A stretch of 64,000 bases of DNA, from assembly GCF_019973775.1 (NCBI RefSeq), contig NZ_AP025032.1, forward strand, positions 1,922,001-1,986,000, read 5' to 3'. The notes below the pieces were generated by a model. That model did no database searches. It was given only the letters and a program-made list of their open reading frames with translations, and was not told where the DNA came from. A program made the translations under genes and the position numbers. Positions 33,754 to 42,311 of this stretch are shown here, piece by piece; position 1 is the first letter of the stretch; each line of letters starts with the position of its first letter. This DNA is from Aureimonas sp. SA4125 (GTDB lineage Bacteria > Pseudomonadota > Alphaproteobacteria > Rhizobiales > Rhizobiaceae).

Positions 33754-35157
33754 TCAGTGGCCGGAGTGGTCCGACGCCTTCGCGGGCGTCGCGGACTTCT
33801 GCTCGAGCGACCCGGTCTTCACGGGCGCATCGGGAGCCTTGGCGGCCATGGGGAGCTCGCCCGTCCACTCGTAGGCAACGGTGCCCGGGGGATGCTCATA
33901 CTCGCCGGGATCGGAGTAGTCGCCCTTGGCAAGGTCCTCGCGGACCTTCACCACGGTGAACATGCCGCCCATCTCGAGCGGGCCGAACTGGCCCCACCCC
34001 GTCATCATAGGGATGGTGTTGTCGGGGATGGGCATCGACATCTCGCCCATGTCCGCCATGCCCTTCGTGCCCATCGGCATGTAGTCGGGCTGGAGCTGGC
34101 GGATCTTCTTGGCGACGCTCGTCTTGTCGACGCCGATGAAGGTCGGGACGTCATGTCCCATGGCGTTCATCGTGTGATGCGACTTGTGGCAGTGGAGCGC
34201 CCAATCCCCGGGAACATGCGCGTCAAACTCAAAGGCCCGCATGGCGCCGACTGGAATGTCGATTGTGACCTCGGGCCAGCGCGCCTCCGGACGCACCCAG
34301 CCGCCATCGGTGCAAGTCACCGAGAAGTCGTAGCCGTGCATGTGGATTGGGTGGTTAGTCATCGTGAGGTTGCCCACGCGAACCCGGGCGCGCTCGTTCA
34401 GCCCGATCGGCAGCGGATCGATGTTCGGGAACACCCGAGTGTTCATCGTCCACATATTGAAGTCGGTCATCTCCATGACACGGGGCACATAAGTGCCAGG
34501 ATCGATGTCGTAGGCCGAGAGCAGGAAGACGAAGTCCCGGTCGACGGGCATGAAGGTCGGGTCCTTCGGATGCACGACGAAGGAGCCCATCATCCCCATC
34601 GCCATCTGAAGCATCTCGTCGGCGTGCGGGTGGTACATGAACGTCCCGCTCTTCTGCATGACGAACTCGTAGACGAAGGTCTTGCCCGACTTGATATGAG
34701 GCTGGGTCAGGCCACCGACGCCGTCCATGCCGCAGGGCAGAAGCATGCCATGCCAATGGATCGTCGTGTGCTCGGGCAGCCTGTTCGTGACGAAGATGCG
34801 AACCTTGTCGCCCTCGACGCACTCGATCGTGGGCCCCGGGGACTGACCGTTGTAGCCCCAGAGGTAGGCCGTCATTCCTTCGCCCATCTCGCGCTCGACG
34901 GGCTCCGCGATCAGGTGGAACTCCTTCCAGCCGTTGTTCATGCGGAACGGCAGGGTCCAGCCGTTGGGCGTGACGACGGGGTTGTAGTCCGGGCCCGCCG
35001 ACGGAGCGAGCGGCGGCTGCGTGGATGCGTCCTCCATGATCGGGGCGTCCGGCAACGACATGGCGGACGTCTTGGACCAGGCGGCGACGCCCGCGAGGGC
35101 AGCGCCGGCACCGACGAATGCTCTTCTCGAAACCATTTTCCCGTTCCTCTCGATCAC
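33754..35157 (-). CDS. Multicopper oxidase (periplasmic cuprous oxidase type)
   Basis: A 467-aa protein with a Tat signal (SRRAFVGAGAALAGVAAW). It has the four copper-binding blocks of laccase-like oxidases: TTIHWHGM, FMYHPHADE, NHPIHMHGYDF and ALHCHKSHHTMNAM. The C-terminal region is Met-rich (MGTKGMADMGEMSMPIP). Such enzymes oxidise Cu(I) to less toxic Cu(II). It starts 4 bp within the end of the upstream tolC-like gene (ATGA). Similar in layout to CopA/CueO-type oxidases but of a clade with the methionine-rich tail. Confidence 0.9.
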   Translation of the reverse strand: MIERNGKMVSRRAFVGAGAALAGVAAWSKTSAMSLPDAPIMEDASTQPPLAPSAGPDYNPVVTPNGWTLPFRMNNGWKEFHLIAEPVEREMGEGMTAYLWGYNGQSPGPTIECVEGDKVRIFVTNRLPEHTTIHWHGMLLPCGMDGVGGLTQPHIKSGKTFVYEFVMQKSGTFMYHPHADEMLQMAMGMMGSFVVHPKDPTFMPVDRDFVFLLSAYDIDPGTYVPRVMEMTDFNMWTMNTRVFPNIDPLPIGLNERARVRVGNLTMTNHPIHMHGYDFSVTCTDGGWVRPEARWPEVTIDIPVGAMRAFEFDAHVPGDWALHCHKSHHTMNAMGHDVPTFIGVDKTSVAKKIRQLQPDYMPMGTKGMADMGEMSMPIPDNTIPMMTGWGQFGPLEMGGMFTVVKVREDLAKGDYSDPGEYEHPPGTVAYEWTGELPMAAKAPDAPVKTGSLEQKSATPAKASDHSGH

Positions 35158-36605
35158 TCGTCGCCGCCGGCATCGGCGACCATGGCGCCAGACCCGGAAG
35201 GGGTTTCTCCGCCGCCATAGATGGCCGATGTCAGGCCCGCCTCGGCGAGCCAGAACGCGCGCTTGGCGTTCAGCGACTGCGTGGTTGAATTGATCCGCTC
35301 CCGTGTATCGGTCAGCAGGTCGAAGGTGTTGGTGATCATGCCGTTATAGGTGAGGAGACCTTCATCCTCGATGAGCTTGCGCAGCGGCAGCACGCTGGAA
35401 CGGTAGTGCCGCGCGATGTCGTAGCTGGAGCGATAGGCCTGGTATGCCGACCGGGCTTCGCTCCTGACATTGACCGCCTTCTCAGCCAAGAGATTGGCGG
35501 CGCGCATGTAGCCGAATTCGGCCTTGCGCAACCGCGCCTGGCCGGAGTCGAAGATGGGGATCTCGAAGGCGAGTTCCACAATCCCGGACGTGACGTCCTT
35601 CTTCGATGTGGATCCATCTTCGTTCTCGGTGATCTCCTGCTCGACCTCGAGACCGGCGCCGAGTTCCAGATCGGAGACGTAGCGGGTTGCCTTGGTCAGC
35701 CCGTACGACGTTGCCAGTGCCTCCAACTCGATCTTCGCCAGCCGGAGATCGACGCGGTTGCGCAAGGCCTCCGCCTCGATGTCGTTGCGGGTTCGCACGT
35801 TTCTCGGAAGGTTCGGAAGCGTGTTCGGGACCTCGAAGTCGAGTTCCTGGCCATAGACCCCCATGACGCGCACGAGCCGCTCCTTGGCGAGCCGCGCCGC
35901 AAGACGCGCCTCGGCGGTGCGCCCGGTGAGTTCTGCATAGAGGACCTGCTCGCGAGCTTGGTCGGCCTTCGTCATCGCGCCGGTGCCACCGAGCTTAGAG
36001 GCTAGTTCCGCCGCCGCGTCGGCCGAGGCCTTGGCCCGGTTGAGGTACGCGACCTGTTCCCAGGCCGAGGCCGCCTCGATCCACGCGGTCCGCGCTTCCG
36101 CCGCGACCGCCAGCGTCTTCTCGACCGATCCGAGCTGCGCTTCCGCGACCTTGGCAGCCGCAGCGTCGAGACGCCGCTCGCGGGTGATGAGCGAGACGAT
36201 GTTCGCGGAAATGACGCCCTCGATCGTTCGGGCGACACCGAGCCTACTTGCGGTGATGCCGATGCGCGGATTGACGCCCAGCCCCTCCTGCCAGAGATCG
36301 GAGGTGGCAATCCCAACCTCGGCATAGGCAGCCTGGAGGCCGCGATTGTTGAGCAGAGCCACCTGGACCGCAGTGTCGGCGCTGATCGTTTTGTTCTGGA
36401 CCAGCGACCGGACGCGGCTTCTCACATGGCCCGACGCATTCCGGTCCTGGATCCAGACGGTTTCCTTGCCGAGCTTCGCGGTTGTTTCCTGCGATACCCG
36501 GTCGAATCCGAACTGTGGCTCGAAGCCGCCGTCTGCGGAGACACAGCCAGAAACCAACAGGGGAAGCGTGACGACCGCCACTCTCTTCAGGAGGAGCGCG
36601 ATCAC
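35154..36605 (-). CDS. TolC-family outer-membrane efflux lipoprotein
   Basis: A 483-aa outer-membrane channel subunit. The GTG at 36605 overlaps the upstream stop (GTGA). A signal with lipobox (LPLLVSGC) is followed by two long heptad-rich TolC repeats; conserved segments include NNRGLQAAYAEVGIA, EARTAWIEAASAWEQ and FEIPIFDSGQARLRKAEF. It resembles CusC/CzcC-type proteins. Because it is grouped with a multicopper oxidase and CusF, it may serve copper export, possibly once with the RND proteins at 46-49 kb. Confidence 0.86.
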   Translation of the reverse strand: MIALLLKRVAVVTLPLLVSGCVSADGGFEPQFGFDRVSQETTAKLGKETVWIQDRNASGHVRSRVRSLVQNKTISADTAVQVALLNNRGLQAAYAEVGIATSDLWQEGLGVNPRIGITASRLGVARTIEGVISANIVSLITRERRLDAAAAKVAEAQLGSVEKTLAVAAEARTAWIEAASAWEQVAYLNRAKASADAAAELASKLGGTGAMTKADQAREQVLYAELTGRTAEARLAARLAKERLVRVMGVYGQELDFEVPNTLPNLPRNVRTRNDIEAEALRNRVDLRLAKIELEALATSYGLTKATRYVSDLELGAGLEVEQEITENEDGSTSKKDVTSGIVELAFEIPIFDSGQARLRKAEFGYMRAANLLAEKAVNVRSEARSAYQAYRSSYDIARHYRSSVLPLRKLIEDEGLLTYNGMITNTFDLLTDTRERINSTTQSLNAKRAFWLAEAGLTSAIYGGGETPSGSGAMVADAGGDE

Positions 36606-36883
36606 TTGGTCCGCTCCGTATCGGAGCCGGGTTTCTCGGGCGAGGCTTCCGGCGTCGGAGAGGCGAGCGGCGCCACCTCGACGCCCGTTCCCCGCCACCC
36701 GTTCGGGGAAACGGGATTCCGCGGCGTGTAGGCGCCGATGACGTTGCTGTAGCCGGCCTCAGCCGTGCGTACACCGGGATCGGCGGCCGAGGTGTAGGCA
36801 GCCAGATCGGTCAAGCCGATAGGCTGGCCCGCGCAGCCGGCCAGAAGCAAGCCGGGCAAGCCGACCGCGAAGATGCGATGCAT
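36602..36883 (-). CDS. Small lipoprotein heading the copper operon
   Basis: A 93-aa protein with a signal and lipobox (LPGLLLAGC, Cys16). The mature part is short and Pro/Ser-rich, with DPGVRTAEAGYSNVIGAYTPR and no obvious metal ligands. No family was recognised. It is coupled to tolC by the GTGA overlap. Confidence 0.68.
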   Translation of the reverse strand: MHRIFAVGLPGLLLAGCAGQPIGLTDLAAYTSAADPGVRTAEAGYSNVIGAYTPRNPVSPNGWRGTGVEVAPLASPTPEASPEKPGSDTERTK

Positions 36884-37072
36884 GTGGGATGGACCTGACG
36901 ACGGACAGGCTACGCCCGGCTTCTTGCCGGGGCCGGAGCCCTGTCATGGGACAACGACGCGGAGCCCGGACGCGTCCTGCGACGCACGGGGGTTCCGGTG
37001 ATCGGATGCGGTCACACGTCCATAGGGGACGCAGGGCGCATGCGGCTACGCCATCGGCGTAGCCGTGTCAGG

Positions 37073-37459
37073 TCAGGTTCTGGGAGGTCTTTGGTCGGCG
37101 GGAACGGGGACGCCATCGAGGCGCGTTTCGGTCACGATCAGTTCCGCGGGCATGCTGGCGCGGACGGAATTGGACGCGTTGCCGTTGATGCCGAACACAG
37201 ACGGGCAATGCGTCGAGCAGTTGCCGTCGGACTTGCCCGTCGGATGATCGGCGTCGCCGTCGTCGGACTGGGATGCGTGCTGGTGAGCCTTCGCCGAGCC
37301 GTGATCATCGCTGCTCGACGCGGCATCCTGCATGGCGCTGACGGAGATCGCAGCCGGGACGCCCGCATGAACGACCTGCGAATACACCAACGCAAAGCAC
37401 ATCAAGGCCGCAAGGAGCAGCCCCTTCAGTGTCGCCGTGAGGGTGGTTTCGCAAATCAT
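37073..37459 (-). CDS. Small His/Cys-containing exported protein with RPPR tail
   Basis: A 128-aa protein with a signal helix (LLLAALMCFALVYSQVVHA), a His/Asp/Ser-rich middle (SSDDHGSAKAHQHASQSDDG ... DGNCSTHCPS) and a tail VPVPADQRPPRT. The layout matches the genes at 19831 and 45550 and CzcI-like proteins. It lies 190 bp upstream of the copper-oxidase operon on the same strand. Periplasmic metal binding is inferred. Confidence 0.6.
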   Translation of the reverse strand: MICETTLTATLKGLLLAALMCFALVYSQVVHAGVPAAISVSAMQDAASSSDDHGSAKAHQHASQSDDGDADHPTGKSDGNCSTHCPSVFGINGNASNSVRASMPAELIVTETRLDGVPVPADQRPPRT

Positions 37460-37633
37460 GTCGGCCGCGAACTTATCCGAAGTCGTGCTCGGCGTCCATA
37501 CGCGATGGCTGCCGGACCCGGCAGAGTCCGTTCGACGAGTGGCCGTGGTCACAGGCTGGCCTCCGCACTTCTGGAAGGCGTCTTGCGACAGAACTCAGTC
37601 TTTGCTGTACGGCGTATTACAATGGAGGCTTTC

Positions 37634-37894
37634 ATGAGCAAGATCGAGTTGTCCGACCCAATCGCAATCCGTCTCCCCGTAGACGTCCTGTCGGATATTG
37701 AGGCTATCGCGGAGACAACAGAACGGACGCGTAGCTGGGTCATGGTTCGTGCCATGCGCCAATACCTTCTGCGCGAGGGCGCTGAAATCCTTGCAGTCAG
37801 AAGAGGCCGGGATCAAATCGCGAACGGAGAGTCAGAGGATTTTGATGACGTTGTCCGCGATCTGGAAGCGATTGTTGCAGGCCGTGCAGCTTGA
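37634..37894 (+). CDS. Ribbon-helix-helix protein (solitary antitoxin-like)
   Basis: An 86-aa protein. PIAIRLPVDVLSDIEAIAET forms the RHH strand and first helix, and RTRSWVMVRAMRQYLLR the second helix. The C-terminal extension is acidic (GESEDFDDVVRDLEAIV), as in ParD-type antitoxins. No toxin frame follows or precedes it, so it may be an orphan antitoxin or a stand-alone CopG-like repressor. An alternative start four codons upstream (MEAFMSK) exists. Confidence 0.7.
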   Translation: MSKIELSDPIAIRLPVDVLSDIEAIAETTERTRSWVMVRAMRQYLLREGAEILAVRRGRDQIANGESEDFDDVVRDLEAIVAGRAA

Positions 37895-38156
37895 AGCGTG
37901 CTCGTCCTTCAAGGAAGCAAGTGACCTCCTGCGCCATCAGACGCGTGAGTTGTGCAAGCTGAGCACCACTGCGGCTGACCGCTTGTCGGGCTAAACTAAA
38001 ATCAGCCCGTTCAAGCCTGACTATGCTTCCTGAATTGGGAGCAGCCGAACAGGACTCGGCTGTACCAGGATCACGCAAGCTGGTGGTCGTTGGTACCTAA
38101 GCCGCACCGATCGACGCGACGCCGAAGCGATGCTTCCGAAATCGCTCCTGCCCCCG
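37895..38156. other. Gene-free stretch upstream of copA
   Basis: No coding frame with recognisable similarity was seen. The stretch runs from the RHH gene to the copA promoter and shows no toxin gene remnant that I can identify. Confidence 0.5.
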
Positions 38157-38187
38157 TTGACCTTCCCATGGTGGGAAGCCCCACCTT
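38157..38187 (+). promoter_or_regulatory. CueR-type copper-responsive promoter of copA
   Basis: A ttgacc -35 (38157) overlaps ccttccc-atg-gtgggaag (38161-38178), an inverted repeat of the CueR/HmrR type. The -10 region lies near 38182 after a long (19 bp) spacer. The same arrangement recurs upstream of copZ at 41238. Confidence 0.85.
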
Positions 38188-38215
38188 CGTCGAAACGGCC
38201 AACGGAGCCACTTCG

Positions 38216-40783
38216 ATGAACCAGATCGCCTCGCTGGCGGGCACAGAAATGTCGCCTGCCGTTTCCATCTCCTTCCCCGTCGAGGGCATGACCTGCGCAT
38301 CCTGCGTCCGACGTGTTGAGCAGGCGATCGCCGCCGTCCCGGGCGTCGTGTCCGCCAACGTCAATCTCGCCACTGAACGGGCCGACGTTTCGCTCGATGT
38401 CCAGGCCGGGGATGCGGGCTCCGTCGTGGCCGCCATCCGGTCCGCGGGCTACGAGGTCCGCTCCGACATGTTCGAGATCGAGGTTCGGGGCATGACCTGC
38501 GCTTCGTGCGTCCGGCGTGTCGAGCAGGCGATCGTCGCCGTAGCCGGCGTCTCGAGCGCCAGCGTGAACCTCGCGACCGAACGGGCGAGCGTTACGGCTG
38601 TCGCAGGGACCGACCTTTCCTCGATCGAAGCGGCAGTGCGCAAGGCTGGCTACGAGCCCGCGAGGGTTGGAGCCGCAGAGGACGCCGGCGACATCCGCGC
38701 GAAGGAGAAGGAGCGGGAATACGCCCGTCTGAAGCGAGACCTCGCGATCGCGGCGATCCTGACGCTCCCGGTCTTCGCGGTCGAGATGGGGTCACACCTC
38801 GTGCCGGCGATCCACATGTTCGTCATGGACACGATCGGCGAATGGCAGAGCCGAGTCCTCCAGTTCGTCCTGGTGACGGCCGTCCTGTTCGGCCCCGGGC
38901 TCCGCTTCTTCCGGAAGGGCGTTCCAGCGCTCCTGCGCCTGGCTCCCGACATGAACTCCCTGGTCGTCGTCGGCACCAGCGCCGCCTACGCCTACTCCGT
39001 CGTCGCGACCTTCTGGCCGGCGGTCCTGCCAGCCGGAACGGCGAACGTTTACTACGAGGCGGCCAGCGTGATCGTGACGTTGATCCTGCTTGGACGGCTT
39101 CTGGAGGCGCGGGCGAAGGGGCGCACGAGCGAGGCGATCAAGCGCCTCGTCGGTCTCCAGCCGAAGACCGCGCGGGTCGAGCGCGAGGGACAAACGGTCG
39201 ATATCGATCTCGGCGCCGTCATCGTCGGCGACCGGGTCGAGGTTCGTCCAGGGGAAAGGATTCCCGTGGACGGGACAGTCCTGTCGGGAGCCTCGTTCGT
39301 CGACGAGTCCATGATCACGGGCGAGCCCGTCCCCGTCGAGAAGGCGGACGGCGCCTTCGTCACCGGCGGCACGATCAACGGCAACGGCAGCTTCACGTAC
39401 CGGGCCGAGAAGGTCGGTGCCGACACGATGCTGGCGCAGATCATCAAGCTCGTGGAAACCGCCCAAGGCGGCAAGCTGCCTATCCAGGCGGCCGTCGACC
39501 GCGTGACCCAATGGTTCGTGCCGGCGGTCATGGCTGCGGCCGCGGCGACCTTCCTTGTCTGGCTGTTCTTCGGTCCGGATCCCGCCTTGGCCTTCGCCCT
39601 CGTCAACGCGGTGGCCGTGCTCATCATCGCCTGCCCCTGCGCCATGGGCCTCGCCACGCCGACGTCGATCATGGTCGGGACGGGACGCGCGGCCGAGATC
39701 GGCGTCCTGTTCCGGAAGGGGGAGGCCCTCCAGACGCTGCGGGACGCGGACGTCGTCGCGCTCGACAAGACAGGGACGCTGACGGAGGGACGGCCGGAAC
39801 TGACGGACCTCGTCGTTGCGGAAGGCTTCGACCGCGCCGAGGTGCTGGCCCTGGTGGCCGCCGTCGAGTCGCGCTCCGAGCATCCGATCGCCGCCGCCAT
39901 CGTCGCCGCCGCCGATCGCGAGGACCTCGAGCGACTGGTGCCGAAAGGCTTCGAGGCTGTTCCTGGCTACGGCGCGCAGGCCTCCGTCGCGGGACGGGCG
40001 GTCGCCGTCGGCGCGGACCGCTTCATGGCGCGGCTCGGGCTCGACATCGTCGCCTTCGCCTCGGATGCGGAACGTCTCGGACGGGAGGGCAAGTCGCCTC
40101 TCTACGCTGCCGTCGACGGTCGGCTCGCCGCCATGGTCGCCGTCGCCGATCCAGTGAAGCCGAGTTCGGCGGCCGCCGTGCGTGCGCTCCACAAGATGGG
40201 TCTGCGGGTCGCGATGATCACGGGAGACAACAAGCGTACCGCCGACGCCATCGCGGCGCAGCTCGGGATCGACGAGGTCGTCGCCGAGGTGCTGCCAGAG
40301 GGCAAGGTCGACGCAGTGAAGCGGCTGCGGGAGGGTGGCCGCAACGTCGCCTTCGTCGGCGACGGCATCAACGACGCGCCCGCGCTGGCCGAGGCGGACA
40401 CCGGGCTTGCCGTCGGCACCGGGACCGACGTCGCCATCGAGAGCGCGGACGTCGTCCTGATGTCCGGCAACCTGATGGGCGTCGTGAACGCGATCGCGAT
40501 CTCGAAGTCGACCATCGCCAACATCCGGCAGAACCTCTTCTGGGCGTTTGGCTACAACGTCGTCCTGATCCCGGTCGCCGCTGGGGCGCTCTACCCGTTC
40601 ACCGGGATCCTCCTGTCCCCGGTCCTCGCCGCGGGCGCCATGGCGCTCTCGAGCGTCTTCGTGCTCGGGAACGCGCTGCGTCTGCGGCTGTTCGAGCCAC
40701 CGTTCGCGGAAGGGGCGCCGAATGGGACGGGTCACAGGACCGGAGCCCGGGCGGCTCTCACCGGGGTGGAGACACGGACATGA
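38216..40783 (+). CDS. copA: Cu(I)-exporting P1B-1 ATPase CopA
   Basis: An 855-aa inner-membrane pump that exports cytosolic Cu(I) or Ag(I). The ATG at 38216 lies behind the CueR promoter. It has two N-terminal HMA domains, each with GMTCASC (near residues 24 and 92), CPC in helix 6 (473-475), DKTGT (517), the SEHP motif and GDGINDAP (715). The last helices carry the Tyr-Asn (AFGYNVV) and Met...SerSer (GAMALSSVF) residues that define copper specificity. cueR overlaps its stop by 4 bp. Confidence 0.95.
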   Translation: MNQIASLAGTEMSPAVSISFPVEGMTCASCVRRVEQAIAAVPGVVSANVNLATERADVSLDVQAGDAGSVVAAIRSAGYEVRSDMFEIEVRGMTCASCVRRVEQAIVAVAGVSSASVNLATERASVTAVAGTDLSSIEAAVRKAGYEPARVGAAEDAGDIRAKEKEREYARLKRDLAIAAILTLPVFAVEMGSHLVPAIHMFVMDTIGEWQSRVLQFVLVTAVLFGPGLRFFRKGVPALLRLAPDMNSLVVVGTSAAYAYSVVATFWPAVLPAGTANVYYEAASVIVTLILLGRLLEARAKGRTSEAIKRLVGLQPKTARVEREGQTVDIDLGAVIVGDRVEVRPGERIPVDGTVLSGASFVDESMITGEPVPVEKADGAFVTGGTINGNGSFTYRAEKVGADTMLAQIIKLVETAQGGKLPIQAAVDRVTQWFVPAVMAAAAATFLVWLFFGPDPALAFALVNAVAVLIIACPCAMGLATPTSIMVGTGRAAEIGVLFRKGEALQTLRDADVVALDKTGTLTEGRPELTDLVVAEGFDRAEVLALVAAVESRSEHPIAAAIVAAADREDLERLVPKGFEAVPGYGAQASVAGRAVAVGADRFMARLGLDIVAFASDAERLGREGKSPLYAAVDGRLAAMVAVADPVKPSSAAAVRALHKMGLRVAMITGDNKRTADAIAAQLGIDEVVAEVLPEGKVDAVKRLREGGRNVAFVGDGINDAPALAEADTGLAVGTGTDVAIESADVVLMSGNLMGVVNAIAISKSTIANIRQNLFWAFGYNVVLIPVAAGALYPFTGILLSPVLAAGAMALSSVFVLGNALRLRLFEPPFAEGAPNGTGHRTGARAALTGVETRT

Positions 40784-41241
40784 ACATCGGCGAAGCGGCG
40801 AAGGCGTCGGGCGTGAGCGCCAAGATGATCCGCTACTACGAGACCATCGGCCTCATCGCTGCGGCGGAGCGGGCGGTCTCGGGTTACCGCGTGTACTCGG
40901 CCGCCGACGTGTCGACGCTTCGGTTCATCCGAAGGGCGCGGGACCTCAACTTCTCGGTCGAACAGATCAAGGACCTTCTCGGCCTGTGGGGGGACAGGAA
41001 CCGCGCAAGCGCCGACGTGAAGCGGTTGGCGCTCCGGCATGTCGAGGAGCTAGAGGCGCGCATGCGCCAGCTCCAGGAGATGGCGACCACGCTTCGCGAT
41101 CTCGCGGAGCACTGCCATGGGGACGACCGGCCCGATTGCCCCATCATACGCGATCTGGCGTCCGCGGCCGATCCGCACCCGTCCGGGGCCGCGCGGAAGG
41201 CGGGAGGATTCGACGCAATCAGCGCCCGTCGCACCCCTTGA
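40780..41241 (+). CDS. cueR: Copper-responsive MerR-family activator CueR/HmrR
   Basis: A 153-aa regulator. The N-terminal winged HTH ([19 protein letters not shown]) is followed by a long dimer helix and the Cu(I) loop [10 protein letters not shown], with Cys112 and Cys120 in the spacing of E. coli CueR. The C-terminal 25 residues are extra and disordered-looking. It is translationally coupled to copA (ATGA). Both CueR-type promoters in the window lie beside it, so it likely activates copA-cueR and copZ. Confidence 0.94.
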   Translation: MNIGEAAKASGVSAKMIRYYETIGLIAAAERAVSGYRVYSAADVSTLRFIRRARDLNFSVEQIKDLLGLWGDRNRASADVKRLALRHVEELEARMRQLQEMATTLRDLAEHCHGDDRPDCPIIRDLASAADPHPSGAARKAGGFDAISARRTP

Positions 41242-41268
41242 CCTTCCAACGCTGGGAAGCCCCACCTT
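41238..41268 (+). promoter_or_regulatory. CueR-type promoter of copZ overlapping the cueR stop
   Basis: The -35 ttgacc (41238-41243) contains the cueR stop codon tga. It is followed by ccttcc-aacgc-tgggaag (41242-41259) and a tail, ccccacctt, shared with the copA promoter. This gives copZ its own copper-inducible start. Confidence 0.85.
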
Positions 41269-41296
41269 CCGGTCATCGAAACGAAAGGAGCCGAAC

Positions 41297-41500
41297 ATGC
41301 TGAAGCTGAAAGTCGAGAAGATGAACTGCGGCCACTGTGCCTCGACGGTGCAGAAGGCCGTGAAAGCTGTCGATCCTGTTGCCACGGTCAACATCGACCT
41401 GCCGTCCGGCACGGTATCCGTCGACAGCGCCGCCAGTGAGGACAGCATCGCGGATGCGATCAGGTCCGCCGGGTATCCCAACGAGAAGATAGCGGCCTGA
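41297..41500 (+). CDS. copZ: Copper chaperone CopZ
   Basis: A 67-aa single HMA-domain protein. The metal loop is KMNCGHCAST (MxCxxC). The fold and ending (SIADAIRSAGYPNEKI) are standard. It delivers cytosolic Cu(I) to CopA. It has its own CueR-type promoter and ends before a strong terminator hairpin at 41643. Confidence 0.93.
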   Translation: MLKLKVEKMNCGHCASTVQKAVKAVDPVATVNIDLPSGTVSVDSAASEDSIADAIRSAGYPNEKIAA

Positions 41501-41642
41501 TTGCATGCCTGGCTCGCCCCCTTTCCGGGAATCGAGCCGGGTGTGTCGATGCCCGCCGGGACGAACCCCGTTTCGATGGAGCTGAGTCATCATCAGCGGT
41601 ACCAAGGAGGTATGCTGTCGGCGGGCTGCATGGAAGCAAGCG

Positions 41643-41672
41643 AGAAGGGCAAGCCCCGAGGCCTGCCCTTCT
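41643..41672. terminator. Intrinsic-terminator-like hairpin between copZ and the DUF305 gene
   Basis: agaagggca (41643-41651) pairs with tgcccttct (41664-41672) around a partly self-complementary loop. It lies between converging genes and could stop transcription from both sides. Only a weak T-rich stretch follows. Confidence 0.6.
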
Positions 41673-41694
41673 GCAATTTCTGACAGAGTGGAGG

Positions 41695-42159
41695 CTACTT
41701 CGCGTTCTTCTCCACCCACGCGGTCATGTCGGCAATCTCCTTTTCCTGCGCGGCGATGATCGTCTCCGCCAGCTTCTTGGACGCCTCGTCCTTGCCCATC
41801 TCGATCTCGACTTTGGACATGGCGATCGCGCCCATGTGGTGGACGATCATCCCGCAGTTGAAGGCAAGGTCCGGGTCCTTGATCATCATGGCCTTCATCA
41901 TGGGTGCATGCATGCCCATCATCGCCTGCATGTTGGCCTTCGGTGCGCCTTCCATCATGCCACCGCCGGACATCATGCCCGACATCCCGTCCATGCCGCC
42001 CATCATCTTGGACATGTCCATCGAGCCCGCTGCGGCCTCGCAGGCTGCGGGCAGGGCGATCTTCTCCACTGGCATCGCGGGCGTGGCCGCGTCCTGTGCG
42101 AGAGCTGAGCCGAAGGGCAGGATCGCCAGTGCGGCAACGACGCTCAAAAACTTGTTCAT
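41695..42159 (-). CDS. DUF305 Met-rich exported protein
   Basis: A 154-aa protein with a signal peptide (LSVVAALAILPFGSALA). The mid part is very rich in Met and Gly (for example DMSKMMGGMDGMSGMMSGGG), followed by the DUF305 core with CGMIVHHMGAIAMSKVEI. DUF305 proteins occur in copper and silver resistance loci and probably bind Cu/Ag in the periplasm. It lies 152 bp downstream of the SilP-type ATPase on the same strand. Confidence 0.83.
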   Translation of the reverse strand: MNKFLSVVAALAILPFGSALAQDAATPAMPVEKIALPAACEAAAGSMDMSKMMGGMDGMSGMMSGGGMMEGAPKANMQAMMGMHAPMMKAMMIKDPDLAFNCGMIVHHMGAIAMSKVEIEMGKDEASKKLAETIIAAQEKEIADMTAWVEKNAK

Positions 42160-42311
42160 GGGTATTCTCCTTGTTGCCCGGCCACTGGGACCGGTCTCCG
42201 GCGTTGGTTCGGAGGCTCTCATGAGTGCTCCGATGGCTTGCCGAATTTCTTGGGTACGACGCGCCGCTCCGGGAAAGGCTCCTCGGTCGGCTCGGGTACC
42301 CGCGGGATTAG

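Noticed and set aside
38792..40735. A 647-codon minus-strand frame opposite copA
   Set aside because: Low-complexity antisense shadow of copA in high-GC DNA, with no domain.
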